From assembly GCA_965250225.1 (NCBI GenBank), contig CBDFNQ010000033.1:62001-126000 (forward strand): 64,000 nt of DNA. Reading direction: 5' to 3'. Both the position numbers and the translations under genes were made by a program. This document shows positions 43,111 to 51,933 of this stretch, piece by piece; position 1 is the stretch's first letter; each line of letters opens with the position of its first letter. The stretch is from CBDEUK01 sp965250225. GTDB lineage: Bacteria; Pseudomonadota; Gammaproteobacteria; Eutrophobiales; Eutrophobiaceae. The notes beneath the pieces were generated by a model. It saw only the letters and a list, made by a program, of their open reading frames with translations, searched no databases and was not told the origin of the DNA.

Positions 43111-45285
43111 TTAAGAACCGGCTTCATTTTTAACAGGGCGTAATCCTTTCAGTTTCCGTCTGAATTCATCGGTAATATCCCTGGCTTCTTTGCGATCACG
43201 AACCACTGTGGGGGTTATCAATACTAATAGTTCTGTACGTCTATTTTCATGACTGGTTCGACCGAATAGTTTTCCAATAATAGGAATTGTATGCAAAAAT
43301 GGAATCCCGTCATTCCCAAAATTCTGACTGTCTCGTATCAATCCACCCAGAACGATTGTTTCACCTGAGTAAACAGCCACTGTACTTTGAATTTCTCTTT
43401 GTCGAATTGTCGGCGCATCAAGACCAGAAGTGGTTGTGGTTTGGGCATCACTGACTTCTTGCGAGACTTCCATGGTCACCAGACCGCTTTCATTCACCCT
43501 GGGTTTAACGGTTAATGATATACCCGTATCACGAAACTCAATCTCATTGACAGTGGGGGAGTTGGGGTCAATATTGCTAACGGATTGTCGAGTGGGGATC
43601 GGGATTTGATCGCCGACATTGATATTTGCCTCCTTGTTATCAAGCACCATGAGTGAGGGCGAAGAGACCACGTCAATCGTGGTTTTTGATTCAATCGCAT
43701 TCAATGCAAACCGCACGCCTGCTGCAGAATCAATTATAGTATAGGAAAAACCGGGCGCGATAGCACCAATACCAGCATCAGCCACATCCAATACGCCATT
43801 ACCTGACTTCTCGCCGATGCCATTTTTAAAAAACCATTCCACGCCATAACGCAGATCGTCATTTAAAGTGACTTCAATAATACTGGCTTCGATAAGCACT
43901 TGAAGAGGCACGATATCAAGTTTACTAATGGCGGCCTCAATCATTTGGTAATCCTGGGAAGAAGCAAGAATAACCAGTGCATTTCGGACATCATCGGCAA
44001 TGATTTCAATTTGGCTATTAGTGGTGATGGATAGACCACTATCCGACTTGGAAGGGGGGGTGATAGGTAATGATGGATTTTCTGTTGTTTGAAGTGCCGC
44101 TTGCTGTGTGACTTCAACGGGTGTTAATCCAGGTGCCAGTTCCGCTTCGCGACGGATAGCCGTTGTTTGATCACTGCTGAAGATATTATTCAAAATATCA
44201 GCGAGCTCAATCGCCTTGGCATTTTGAACGTTATACACATAGAGGCGTTGTCCGACATGGTCGCCTGGGCGATCCAAACGGTACAACCAAAGTTCAGCTT
44301 CCCGTAAAGCACTGGTTGTTGGACTGATCAAGAGTATTGAGTTCAAACGTTCGATTGGAACAATCCGGATCAGGCCACCGAGTAGTTCCTGATCACTGCC
44401 TTGTACACCTTTGAGAACGGAGTCGAGTTCAGCCGTTAAGCTCTTTGGATCAACATAATCAAGTGGGTATAGGCCGACTGACATTCCGCGTAACCAATCG
44501 ACATCAAAGACATCAATGGTTTCTTGAATATTGTTTATTTCTTGAGGCGTTCCACTGATCATTAATAAGTTACGTTGTTTGTCAACTCGAATGCTAGCCT
44601 TATCCGCTACAAAAGGCTCCAGAATGATCTGCATTTCCTGAGCAGAAATAAATTGCAATGGGATGATACGCACACCGTAACCGGCCTTTGCGGCACTATT
44701 TTTAGTTGATGGAGAAAGGTTTCCACTCACGATATCTTGTTTCGGCAAGATGCGATAAATACCGTCTACTTTGGTAATGGCGGCATTGTTAATGGAAAGT
44801 ATGTTTTCAAGAAGCGGAAACAAATCCTGTTTATTTAACGGATTGGGGGTCTCAATGGTGACGGTGCCGTTTACTTTTGGATCAATTAGGTAATTCTCGC
44901 TCAGAACATCACTTAAAATAACTTTGATGAATTCTCGAATATCGGTTTCCTGGAAATTAAGTGTAATATCGCCATCCGAATTTTGCGTGCTGGATTGAAC
45001 TGGCTGATTAGGATCGGCTATGAATTGACCATTACCCAGCTCAATGATCTGCTGTCTAGGCTGTCGTTCTGAAACATCCTGATTCATTGCCAGACCTTTT
45101 GATTCTGTAACCTCTGTGCTTTGAGTTGGGGCAGCCCATTCATTCTGTGGCGGCGTATCTTGCTCTACAACGGATGATTCTATGCTCTCAGTACTCGTCG
45201 TAAAATAGGTGTCAATATGTTCACAACTTGTAATGAAAAACAAAATCGCCAGATTAAGCGAAACGGGTAAAAGCCTTATCTCCAT
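43111..45285 (-). CDS. gspD: type II secretion secretin GspD (XpsD-like)
   Basis: Outer-membrane secretin through which folded proteins leave the periplasm. 724 residues. An N-terminal lipobox-like sequence FITSC puts the modified Cys at 21, so it is probably a lipoprotein that reaches the outer membrane without a separate pilotin. N0-N3 domains (FQETDIREFIKVILSDVL, then IIPLQFISAQEMQIILEPF) precede the secretin core (VPLQVLIEASIIEVTL, SPSLMVLDNKEANINVGDQIP, TVAVYSGETIVLGGLI). Last gene of the minus-strand gsp operon, as in the Xanthomonas xps order. Confidence 0.93.
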   Translation of the reverse strand: MEIRLLPVSLNLAILFFITSCEHIDTYFTTSTESIESSVVEQDTPPQNEWAAPTQSTEVTESKGLAMNQDVSERQPRQQIIELGNGQFIADPNQPVQSSTQNSDGDITLNFQETDIREFIKVILSDVLSENYLIDPKVNGTVTIETPNPLNKQDLFPLLENILSINNAAITKVDGIYRILPKQDIVSGNLSPSTKNSAAKAGYGVRIIPLQFISAQEMQIILEPFVADKASIRVDKQRNLLMISGTPQEINNIQETIDVFDVDWLRGMSVGLYPLDYVDPKSLTAELDSVLKGVQGSDQELLGGLIRIVPIERLNSILLISPTTSALREAELWLYRLDRPGDHVGQRLYVYNVQNAKAIELADILNNIFSSDQTTAIRREAELAPGLTPVEVTQQAALQTTENPSLPITPPSKSDSGLSITTNSQIEIIADDVRNALVILASSQDYQMIEAAISKLDIVPLQVLIEASIIEVTLNDDLRYGVEWFFKNGIGEKSGNGVLDVADAGIGAIAPGFSYTIIDSAAGVRFALNAIESKTTIDVVSSPSLMVLDNKEANINVGDQIPIPTRQSVSNIDPNSPTVNEIEFRDTGISLTVKPRVNESGLVTMEVSQEVSDAQTTTTSGLDAPTIRQREIQSTVAVYSGETIVLGGLIRDSQNFGNDGIPFLHTIPIIGKLFGRTSHENRRTELLVLITPTVVRDRKEARDITDEFRRKLKGLRPVKNEAGS

Positions 45286-45369
45286 TTTTCATATCCTTAT
45301 CTAATATAATGTCTCTATTTTTATACCGTTAATACTAACGTATTTCTGCGAGGTTTTGATAGAAAACTG

Positions 45370-46038
45370 TCATTTTTGCTTGGTTTTGTTATCTCGTTTT
45401 TCTGTTTTTTCTTGAATGACCTGCTCGTTTTCAGGCTGTAATGATGTTTTGCCTTCACTGTTAGGTACATTTATTTTTTTCTTCAAGCCGCCATTAGGAG
45501 GAGGTGAACTCTTTTTCGAGGGAGTGACTTCAAGTTCAATTGTTTTTGTCTCGTCCCCTTTTACCAAGATAACTTGGTGAGACTGCACGTCTTCGAGTGT
45601 CCATCCGGTAAAAACATCACCAACATGAGTTCTTTGAAGTGTTTTGTCTCTATCATTTAGAAGAATGGCTATTCGTTTTTCATTCGTAATGATGATGGCA
45701 TTGAGTTTAATTTGCTCTACGGCTTTCGAAGGTATTTTCTTTTTGATAGGAGGGGCATTATTTTTGGCGGTCTTATTCGTGACTTCCAGGACAAAAGGGC
45801 GCCTGTCCTTTTGAAAAAGCGGTCGCTGAGTTACTTCCTTATAATCATTGATATCACCAATATGGCTTAAATCAATAGTTAAAGGTGGTAATTCGACTTC
45901 GTTATCAACCGATTTACCAGATAAGGGGAGCTGCGTATCTGGTTTATCGTTTAGTTGAAAATAGAGTTGAAGACACATCAACAGTGCTATTAGTAGCAAT
46001 AAGCTATTGACTAAGGAGCGTGTCACTCTTTTTGGCAT
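45370..46038 (-). CDS. gspC: type II secretion inner-membrane protein GspC/XpsN-type
   Basis: 222 residues: one N-terminal membrane helix (about 8-28), a linker, then a homology-region-like domain (LNAIIITNEKRIAILLNDRD, then HVGDVFTGWTLEDVQSHQVIL) typical of GspC/XpsN, which links the inner-membrane platform to the secretin. The C-terminus is a charged Lys/Glu tail without a PDZ domain. Its position between gspM and gspD matches XpsN. Start abuts the gspM stop. Confidence 0.8.
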   Translation of the reverse strand: MPKRVTRSLVNSLLLLIALLMCLQLYFQLNDKPDTQLPLSGKSVDNEVELPPLTIDLSHIGDINDYKEVTQRPLFQKDRRPFVLEVTNKTAKNNAPPIKKKIPSKAVEQIKLNAIIITNEKRIAILLNDRDKTLQRTHVGDVFTGWTLEDVQSHQVILVKGDETKTIELEVTPSKKSSPPPNGGLKKKINVPNSEGKTSLQPENEQVIQEKTEKRDNKTKQK

Positions 46039-46623
46039 TTAATAAAGTTCCTTATTCAAGAGGTAAGCACTGATATCAAAACGAAACTCAATCGTTCCTT
46101 TGCCTGAGTTTGCAGGATTATTCGCATTTCTGTTTCTGTTTTGGATGATGATATTATTTATGAACAGCAACGGTTTTTGTATCGACATTTGATATAAAAC
46201 ATTTTTTATCGCATCAGTAGAACCTGTCATATTGATTTTTAGGCCGACAGAATCAAAATTTTCATCATTGCTAGTGTTCACATTTTGAATGCTTACCAGA
46301 GCGCCATTGCTTTGTTGGATGATCAATTTTATTTTCTTTTGCAAATCAGCTGAGGATAATGTTTTGCTTTGACTTTCAATAAAATCATTATTGTTTTCAG
46401 TCGACACTCTAATTTTATTCAGATCTGTTTGTATCTGTGTTTTATTATCTGCTATAGCTTTGAATTTATTTAATTGAAATACAACCGTTTCCAAATTCTC
46501 GGTTACCTGTTGTTTTTTAGATTGGACAGGAAACACAATTGCAAAATAGACAAGAAGGACTAATCCCAACGCGATCAATAATGAGGCAAGAGCATGTTGC
46601 CACGGTTTCAATTTAATACTCAT
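46039..46623 (-). CDS. gspM: type II secretion protein GspM (subtype b, PilO-like)
   Basis: 194 residues with one membrane helix (about 12-32) and a periplasmic coiled coil plus ferredoxin-like domain (LKINMTGSTDAIKNVLYQMS). It forms the platform with GspL. Overlaps the gspL stop by 4 bases. Sequence conservation in this family is low, so the call rests partly on position. Confidence 0.8.
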   Translation of the reverse strand: MSIKLKPWQHALASLLIALGLVLLVYFAIVFPVQSKKQQVTENLETVVFQLNKFKAIADNKTQIQTDLNKIRVSTENNNDFIESQSKTLSSADLQKKIKLIIQQSNGALVSIQNVNTSNDENFDSVGLKINMTGSTDAIKNVLYQMSIQKPLLFINNIIIQNRNRNANNPANSGKGTIEFRFDISAYLLNKELY

Positions 46624-47705
46624 GATGTATTGCCATCATTAATGGATACAATTAGTTGAAATCGTTCTTTTTGGGTATTTTTATTGATTATGGTGGGCGA
46701 TCGAAACCGAGCACTTTTAAAGATTGGCGAAGATTCTAAAAGACGAATGAGTCCCGTTGCATTATCAGATTCACCTTGCAATTGCATTTCATTGTCCTTG
46801 ATGATGAGTCGAGACACCCAGGTGTTGTCCGGTAAAATCTTCGCTAATTCATTTAACTGGATAATGGCAGGGGGAGACGAGGAATATTTTTTGACTAGAT
46901 ATTGAGAATTTTCGATTAAAATATTTTTTTCATTTTTTAGATTTTGAACTATCAAGACTTCCTTACGATATTTCGTCAATGCTGTCTCAATGGATCCAAT
47001 TTCTTTTTCTTGTTGCAAGATAGGCATGTAGAAAATTGAAAAACCCAGGATACAGCACAGCAGTATAAGAATAGTCGTCAGGTAATGGCGAGTAGGGTTC
47101 CCTTGCGTACGCTTTTCAAGGGGTAATAAATTAATGTCATTATCAATGTCGTTCCCTTCGATGGTGATGGCGTCCAGGCTGATTTGCCAATCACTGCTCG
47201 TTCTGACGATAGAATCAATAACATCACGTTTAGCTACATAAAGCTCCACTTGCAACTCATTCCGTTCATCAACATCATCATGAAGAATATAGTCGAAATA
47301 AACATCCTCTTGTTTGAACGGTGTGCTGCGATCCATTTCAAATCCCAAAACCTGTCGAACGGTGTTTTTTGCAGCCAGAGGCAAAGTAATTGTTTTTTTC
47401 AGGACTTCATTTTCTTTTAGGTTATATAATAATGTAACAGTTCTGTCTTTTTGCAGATCTTTCAGCCATGTTAATATAGCGATTTTTTTGATCTCATCAT
47501 TGTTTTGAAACTCGCGTTCATCCACATGACGTTTATCATTAGCCCTTACGTGTCGAATTATATGTCTATCGTTGTCCAATTTAATGTTGATGTGCTCCGA
47601 TGTGTTCACTAGTAATGAACGGATCCCTTTGGGCAACAAGTAACTCAGGCCTTGTATCCACCATTTAATGAAGAGAATAATTTTATTGTTATTCGTTTTT
47701 TTCAT
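46620..47705 (-). CDS. gspL: type II secretion protein GspL (PilN/PilM-like)
   Basis: 361 residues: a cytoplasmic actin-like half (about 1-200), a membrane helix (HYLTTILILLCCILGFSIFY, about 210-230) and a periplasmic PilN-like domain with coiled coil (ILPDNTWVSRLIIKDNEMQL). It docks the GspE ATPase to the membrane. Both GspL and GspM here look like the shorter, pilus-like versions seen in Xps-type systems. Confidence 0.82.
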   Translation of the reverse strand: MKKTNNNKIILFIKWWIQGLSYLLPKGIRSLLVNTSEHINIKLDNDRHIIRHVRANDKRHVDEREFQNNDEIKKIAILTWLKDLQKDRTVTLLYNLKENEVLKKTITLPLAAKNTVRQVLGFEMDRSTPFKQEDVYFDYILHDDVDERNELQVELYVAKRDVIDSIVRTSSDWQISLDAITIEGNDIDNDINLLPLEKRTQGNPTRHYLTTILILLCCILGFSIFYMPILQQEKEIGSIETALTKYRKEVLIVQNLKNEKNILIENSQYLVKKYSSSPPAIIQLNELAKILPDNTWVSRLIIKDNEMQLQGESDNATGLIRLLESSPIFKSARFRSPTIINKNTQKERFQLIVSINDGNTS

Positions 47706-47715
47706 ATATTAATGT

Positions 47716-48585
47716 TCAATTGTCTGACCATGTCCATGAAAGGATAGTATACGGTTTTTCCCTGTTTCGAGTGATCAAGATAACAGCATCCAGATCCACA
47801 ATGTGACCGTTGTAGGTTCCTGTGCTTGAGATATTATAAATATGTCCTCTTGCCTGTATAAAATGCTTGTTATTTAAACCGTATAAACTGATCAATTCAT
47901 TAACGTTCCCTCGTTTTTGAGCATCCAGTAGATCATCAATGTTATCAGAATTTATGCCCGGTAACATAAGCAGAGTCTCTTTAGGGGCGTTTTTGAGGTA
48001 GATGCCTGTTTGATGAGAATGGATCGTTATAGCGGGTTTGAGTTGTTTATAAATTTCAGGTGTCATACCCATGACTCGCAGCAGTTCATTGATATGATTA
48101 AACGAGCCATTTTTTACACTGTAGGGTAAACCTGCGGATTGATAGTCTTGATCTTCTGCGCCGTAAAGACGATTTAGATCATCACGATCGCGCCAATCCA
48201 GGATAGAATGTAAAATCTTTGATCTATCTTCTTCGGGCATGTCAGTTTTTATGAGTAAGCTCGCTAACAAATCTGAACTGGCTGTATTGATATCAATTTT
48301 TCCAGCTTGATCCTCCAGGGCTACCGTGATGATGGAATTGTGAAAGGGTATGTTTTGTATGGTGCCATCCAACAACCAGGTTTTTTCTATTTGTGGCCTG
48401 AGTAATTCATTGACACCCGTCCAAATTCCTGCCTCAGCAATAGCTTTGGCTTTTGTTTGATGCACAATCGAAGCGGTCAGTTTTGTTTCCGTTCGCATCA
48501 TATTACTGTAACTAAACGCCATTAACATGAACAATACCAGCATCCAAAGTACGATGATCAATGCGACGCCTTGTTGTGGTTTCAT
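47716..48585 (-). CDS. gspK: type II secretion minor pseudopilin GspK
   Basis: 289 residues. N-terminal pseudopilin helix after a short leader (QQGVALIIVLWMLVLFMLMA), lacking the Glu5 of other pilins as is usual for GspK. A large domain follows with DWRDRDDLNRLYGAEDQDY and a helix-hairpin-helix-like LLMLPGINSDNIDDLL. It caps the pseudopilus with GspI and GspJ. Overlaps the gspJ stop by 4 bases. Confidence 0.92.
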   Translation of the reverse strand: MKPQQGVALIIVLWMLVLFMLMAFSYSNMMRTETKLTASIVHQTKAKAIAEAGIWTGVNELLRPQIEKTWLLDGTIQNIPFHNSIITVALEDQAGKIDINTASSDLLASLLIKTDMPEEDRSKILHSILDWRDRDDLNRLYGAEDQDYQSAGLPYSVKNGSFNHINELLRVMGMTPEIYKQLKPAITIHSHQTGIYLKNAPKETLLMLPGINSDNIDDLLDAQKRGNVNELISLYGLNNKHFIQARGHIYNISSTGTYNGHIVDLDAVILITRNREKPYTILSWTWSDN

Positions 48586-49289
48586 GGAGACCCTGCTGTT
48601 TCAGGATTGGATGGGATCGGCTGGTTATCTTTCTTTGATCGTATGACAAATTCAGGTATTCCATTTTGCACTTGTCCATGAACGGCCATTAGCATTTCAG
48701 GCCAAATGCGGGCAGGGTCTTTTTGAGAAAGACGACAACGAACTAATTCAGGCATTAAGAGTGCATCATTCCAATCACTGTGCCAATCTGGATCGTCTTT
48801 CTGTTCTTTTTTGCCAAAATATGAAAACTCCAGTTGTTCAATATTTTCAATCAGTATTGTTTCGTCATTTTGTTTTGAGTTTATTATCGAATTGATTTGA
48901 CCTGTATCAGCGTATTGATATTGGATCATTAAATGTTTGCTCTGTCCTTCAGACGATCTCAAACTGACCAAATACAAACCACCACCGCCTCTATGGGAAG
49001 GTAAGTTCGTTACGAATGTTATTTCGTGTTCATTTCCAAAAAACAATAATTGTTTTTTCCCATTATCTTGCCATTGGATCGGAACAGCTTGATTGATATA
49101 TTTTCGAATAAAGCCACTGGCAATGCGCAAGTCATTATTGGTATTAATTTTCGTCTGACCCAAATGCCAACTGCGACTTGTGGTAAATAGAGTGTTAAAC
49201 AGCAACACCAAAATAAGGGATAACAGTGATATGGCAACAAGAACCTCTATAAGAGTGAAGCCAGTATCTTTTTGACGGGGAGAAAACAT
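48582..49289 (-). CDS. gspJ: type II secretion minor pseudopilin GspJ
   Basis: 235 residues. The prepilin cleavage site is Gly in DTGFTLIEVLVAISLLSLI, with Phe+1 and Glu+5 present. The C-terminal domain (IENIEQLEFSYFG, then WHSDWNDALLMPELVRCRL) is the GspJ pattern. Five bases after gspI. Confidence 0.92.
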   Translation of the reverse strand: MFSPRQKDTGFTLIEVLVAISLLSLILVLLFNTLFTTSRSWHLGQTKINTNNDLRIASGFIRKYINQAVPIQWQDNGKKQLLFFGNEHEITFVTNLPSHRGGGGLYLVSLRSSEGQSKHLMIQYQYADTGQINSIINSKQNDETILIENIEQLEFSYFGKKEQKDDPDWHSDWNDALLMPELVRCRLSQKDPARIWPEMLMAVHGQVQNGIPEFVIRSKKDNQPIPSNPETAGSP

Positions 49290-49294
49290 ATTGC

Positions 49295-49690
49295 TTACAA
49301 CGGCTCAGTCAACAGTCTCAAACTGTTGAGTTCGATCTTATGAGTTTTGCCGGCCATATCCCACTGAACCACGACCTTTGTTTCGTATAATATATTCTCG
49401 TTTATGTAGACATTATCATTTTCTTCTTCATAAGGTTGTAAGGAGAGTTCCCAATGATAACGCTCAAGTTCCGTGCCGGTTGATACATGACTCTGAATGA
49501 CCTCCAGGCTTTGAACGGACGCTAATTTTGATTCGGCAATAATAGCGGCTATGGAATACGTTTCACCGATCGCCGCTGTTTTATTACCACGAGCAAAAAT
49601 TTCGAGGATAACGCCAAGCGATAATGCGAGAATAGAAAACGCCAGCAAGACTTCCAGTAATGAAAATCCCCGTGCATTATTGATGTTCAT
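49295..49690 (-). CDS. gspI: type II secretion minor pseudopilin GspI
   Basis: About 131 residues from ATG 49690, six bases after the gspH stop. The pilin site is Gly in ARGFSLLEVLLAFSILALSL. A longer frame from 49729 overlaps gspH and would give an odd N-terminus, so the shorter one is preferred. The YHWELSLQPYEEEND region matches GspI. Confidence 0.9.
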   Translation of the reverse strand: MNINNARGFSLLEVLLAFSILALSLGVILEIFARGNKTAAIGETYSIAAIIAESKLASVQSLEVIQSHVSTGTELERYHWELSLQPYEEENDNVYINENILYETKVVVQWDMAGKTHKIELNSLRLLTEPL

Positions 49691-49695
49691 AATAT

Positions 49696-50148
49696 TCAGG
49701 GCAAAATTATAACTTTGCCCGTTAGCCAATTCACATCAACGATGAATTCAAGCTCGGCATGAGCCAGAGATATTTGTCCTCCCGTTGAACTACCATCCGG
49801 GAAAAAACGGATATTTCCTTCTGACTCTGAGTTTTGTTCCGATTCAGCCGTGGTTAACTTTAAGAGAGTTTTTTTAGGTAAGGAAAGGGAATCTGAATGT
49901 TTAATCGATTGATAAGAATGTTGTTCAATATTAATCGTAAGAATTGCTTCCTTCTGTTGGCTGATTGCCAAAGCTCTTGTTGTCTTCAAAACCGCAACGA
50001 ATTCTCTCGTTGCAGATTTTATCTTGCTACTGTCAATCACACTTGAAACCCTGGGTGGTACTAAAGCAATAACAGTCACCGATATAGCCAAAACGATCAA
50101 TAGCTCCAATAACGTAAAGCCATTATGATTTGTCCGTCTGTCTTTCAT
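49696..50148 (-). CDS. gspH: type II secretion minor pseudopilin GspH
   Basis: 150 residues. Pilin site NHNGFTLLELLIVLAISVTV with Glu+5. A GspH domain follows (FVAVLKTTRALAISQQKEAIL, then RFFPDGSSTGGQI), and the tail is WLTGKVIILP. 28 bases downstream of gspG. Confidence 0.91.
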   Translation of the reverse strand: MKDRRTNHNGFTLLELLIVLAISVTVIALVPPRVSSVIDSSKIKSATREFVAVLKTTRALAISQQKEAILTINIEQHSYQSIKHSDSLSLPKKTLLKLTTAESEQNSESEGNIRFFPDGSSTGGQISLAHAELEFIVDVNWLTGKVIILP

Positions 50149-50176
50149 ATCGTTCGCGTTTTAACCAGTACTGTGA

Positions 50177-50635
50177 CTATTCCCAGCTGAATATATCTTT
50201 ATTGTCTTTCTCGCCGCCCGGCGAGTTATCTTTACCATAGCTGTATAAATCGAATTCTCCATGTTCCCCTGGAATTTGATAACGGTATTCATTACCCCAA
50301 GGGTCTTTGGGTGTCTTTGCTTTTTTTAGATAGGGCCCATTCCAGGTACTGAGATCTGCAGGTTTTTCAATGAGCGCATTAACACCTTCATCTGAACTTG
50401 GATAGCGTCCATTTTCGAGATAGAACAAATCAAGCGCAGCACTCAAATCTTCAATTTGGAGTTTCGCTGTATCCGATTTAGCAGAGCCCAGATGTTTAAT
50501 GATCTGTGGGCCAACCAAACCCGCGATGAGTCCGATAATGGCGAGAACCACCAGGATCTCAACCAGGGTAAATCCCTGGCTATTCTTAATCCGATCATTC
50601 CTGAGCCTGTTTCGATTAATAATGTTAGCTTGCAT
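50177..50635 (-). CDS. gspG: type II secretion major pseudopilin GspG
   Basis: Main subunit of the piston-like pseudopilus. 152 residues. Pilin site SQGFTLVEILVVLAIIGLIA, then the GspG signature LDLFYLENGRYPSSDEGVNAL and the calcium-loop region YGKDNSPGGEKDNKDI. The N-terminal leader is longer than usual (about 20 residues) if the first ATG is used. AAGAGAG lies 11 bases before it. Confidence 0.95.
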   Translation of the reverse strand: MQANIINRNRLRNDRIKNSQGFTLVEILVVLAIIGLIAGLVGPQIIKHLGSAKSDTAKLQIEDLSAALDLFYLENGRYPSSDEGVNALIEKPADLSTWNGPYLKKAKTPKDPWGNEYRYQIPGEHGEFDLYSYGKDNSPGGEKDNKDIFSWE

Positions 50636-50654
50636 AGTAGTTTTTCTCTCTTAT

Positions 50655-51878
50655 TTATATGACTAATTCATTCAAGCCCAACATCGCCATCAAAATAGAA
50701 ATAATAATGAACGCGATAACCGCTCCTAGCCCAAGGATGAGTATGGGCTCCATCAACGCTAACATGCGCTGGATGGTTCGACGAGTTTCATCCTGATAGA
50801 TGTCGGCTATTTTTAACAACATGGCTTCGAGCTGTCCAGAATCTTCTCCAACCTGGATCAGCTGTATGGATAATTCAGGAAATTCTCCATCTTCCTTCAG
50901 CATGGTTGCGAGTTTTTCACCACGTTCAAGGCCTTCGTAGGCGTGCTCCGCACTCAAGGCCAATGCTTTATTGGTTAAAACATCCTGAACGATTTTGATC
51001 GATTGTAATAATGGAACGCCGTTCGTCAGTAAGGTTCCCAGTGTTCGAGCAAAACGGGTGATATCCAGTTTGCTCAACAAATCACCTAGTAACGGGATCC
51101 TAAGACACCATTTATCCCAGGCGAGTCGTTTCTCTGATAATTTGAGTTGTTGATCAAAGTATAAAGCCGCCACGATAAACAGGGTTAATGGGATCCACCA
51201 AAACTGCCTTAACAATTCAGCAGTACCAAACACTATTTGAGTTGAAAGGGGGAGTGCCTTACCGGCATCTTCAAACAGGGGTATAAATTGGGGAACAACA
51301 AACAGCAATAAAGCAAAGACAGATAAAGAGGCCACAACCAATAAAATGCAGGGGTAAATTAATGCGGAGATGGTGGTTGCTCGCAATTCCTGACTGCGTT
51401 CCATAAAATCGGTCAGACGCAAAAAAATAGTATCCAAAGCGCCACCCGCTTCTCCTGCTCGGATCATACTGATATACAGAGGGCTAAAAACACGGCCTTG
51501 TGCTTCAAGTGCATCTGATAACATAGCGCCTCCTTGAACGCGTGTCTGTACATCCTGTATCAGTTTTTTCATAGCGGGTTGGTTATTCAGAGTTTCCAGA
51601 GATTGCAAAGATTGATCAAGCGGAAGGCCTGCGTTCATCAATGTCGCTAATTCACGTGTTAGGTGGATCAGTTGTGAATGTTTGATCCTGTCTTTATTTA
51701 ACCAGTGATGAAAGAAATCAAATTTACGCGGTTGTTTATTATTTATTTCTTCTGCACTGATGGGCAGGTAACCGGATAGCTGTAAGCGTTCAATGGCAAG
51801 ATTTTGGCTGGGCGCTTCAATTTCGCCTTCCATAATATCGCCACCGGTTGCAACCGCTTTATAAAAATAGGTGGGCAT
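50655..51878 (-). CDS. gspF: type II secretion inner-membrane protein GspF
   Basis: 407 residues with two repeated GspF domains (LTRELATLMNAGLPLDQSLQ and FARTLGTLLTNGVPLLQSIK) and three membrane helices, the last at the C-terminus. It is the platform core beneath the pseudopilus. Located between gspE and gspG as usual. Confidence 0.95.
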   Translation of the reverse strand: MPTYFYKAVATGGDIMEGEIEAPSQNLAIERLQLSGYLPISAEEINNKQPRKFDFFHHWLNKDRIKHSQLIHLTRELATLMNAGLPLDQSLQSLETLNNQPAMKKLIQDVQTRVQGGAMLSDALEAQGRVFSPLYISMIRAGEAGGALDTIFLRLTDFMERSQELRATTISALIYPCILLVVASLSVFALLLFVVPQFIPLFEDAGKALPLSTQIVFGTAELLRQFWWIPLTLFIVAALYFDQQLKLSEKRLAWDKWCLRIPLLGDLLSKLDITRFARTLGTLLTNGVPLLQSIKIVQDVLTNKALALSAEHAYEGLERGEKLATMLKEDGEFPELSIQLIQVGEDSGQLEAMLLKIADIYQDETRRTIQRMLALMEPILILGLGAVIAFIIISILMAMLGLNELVI

Positions 51879-51933
51879 TTTAACAATAATTTTTATCGAT
51901 CATAATATGTATATTGATCCAATCATAAACATT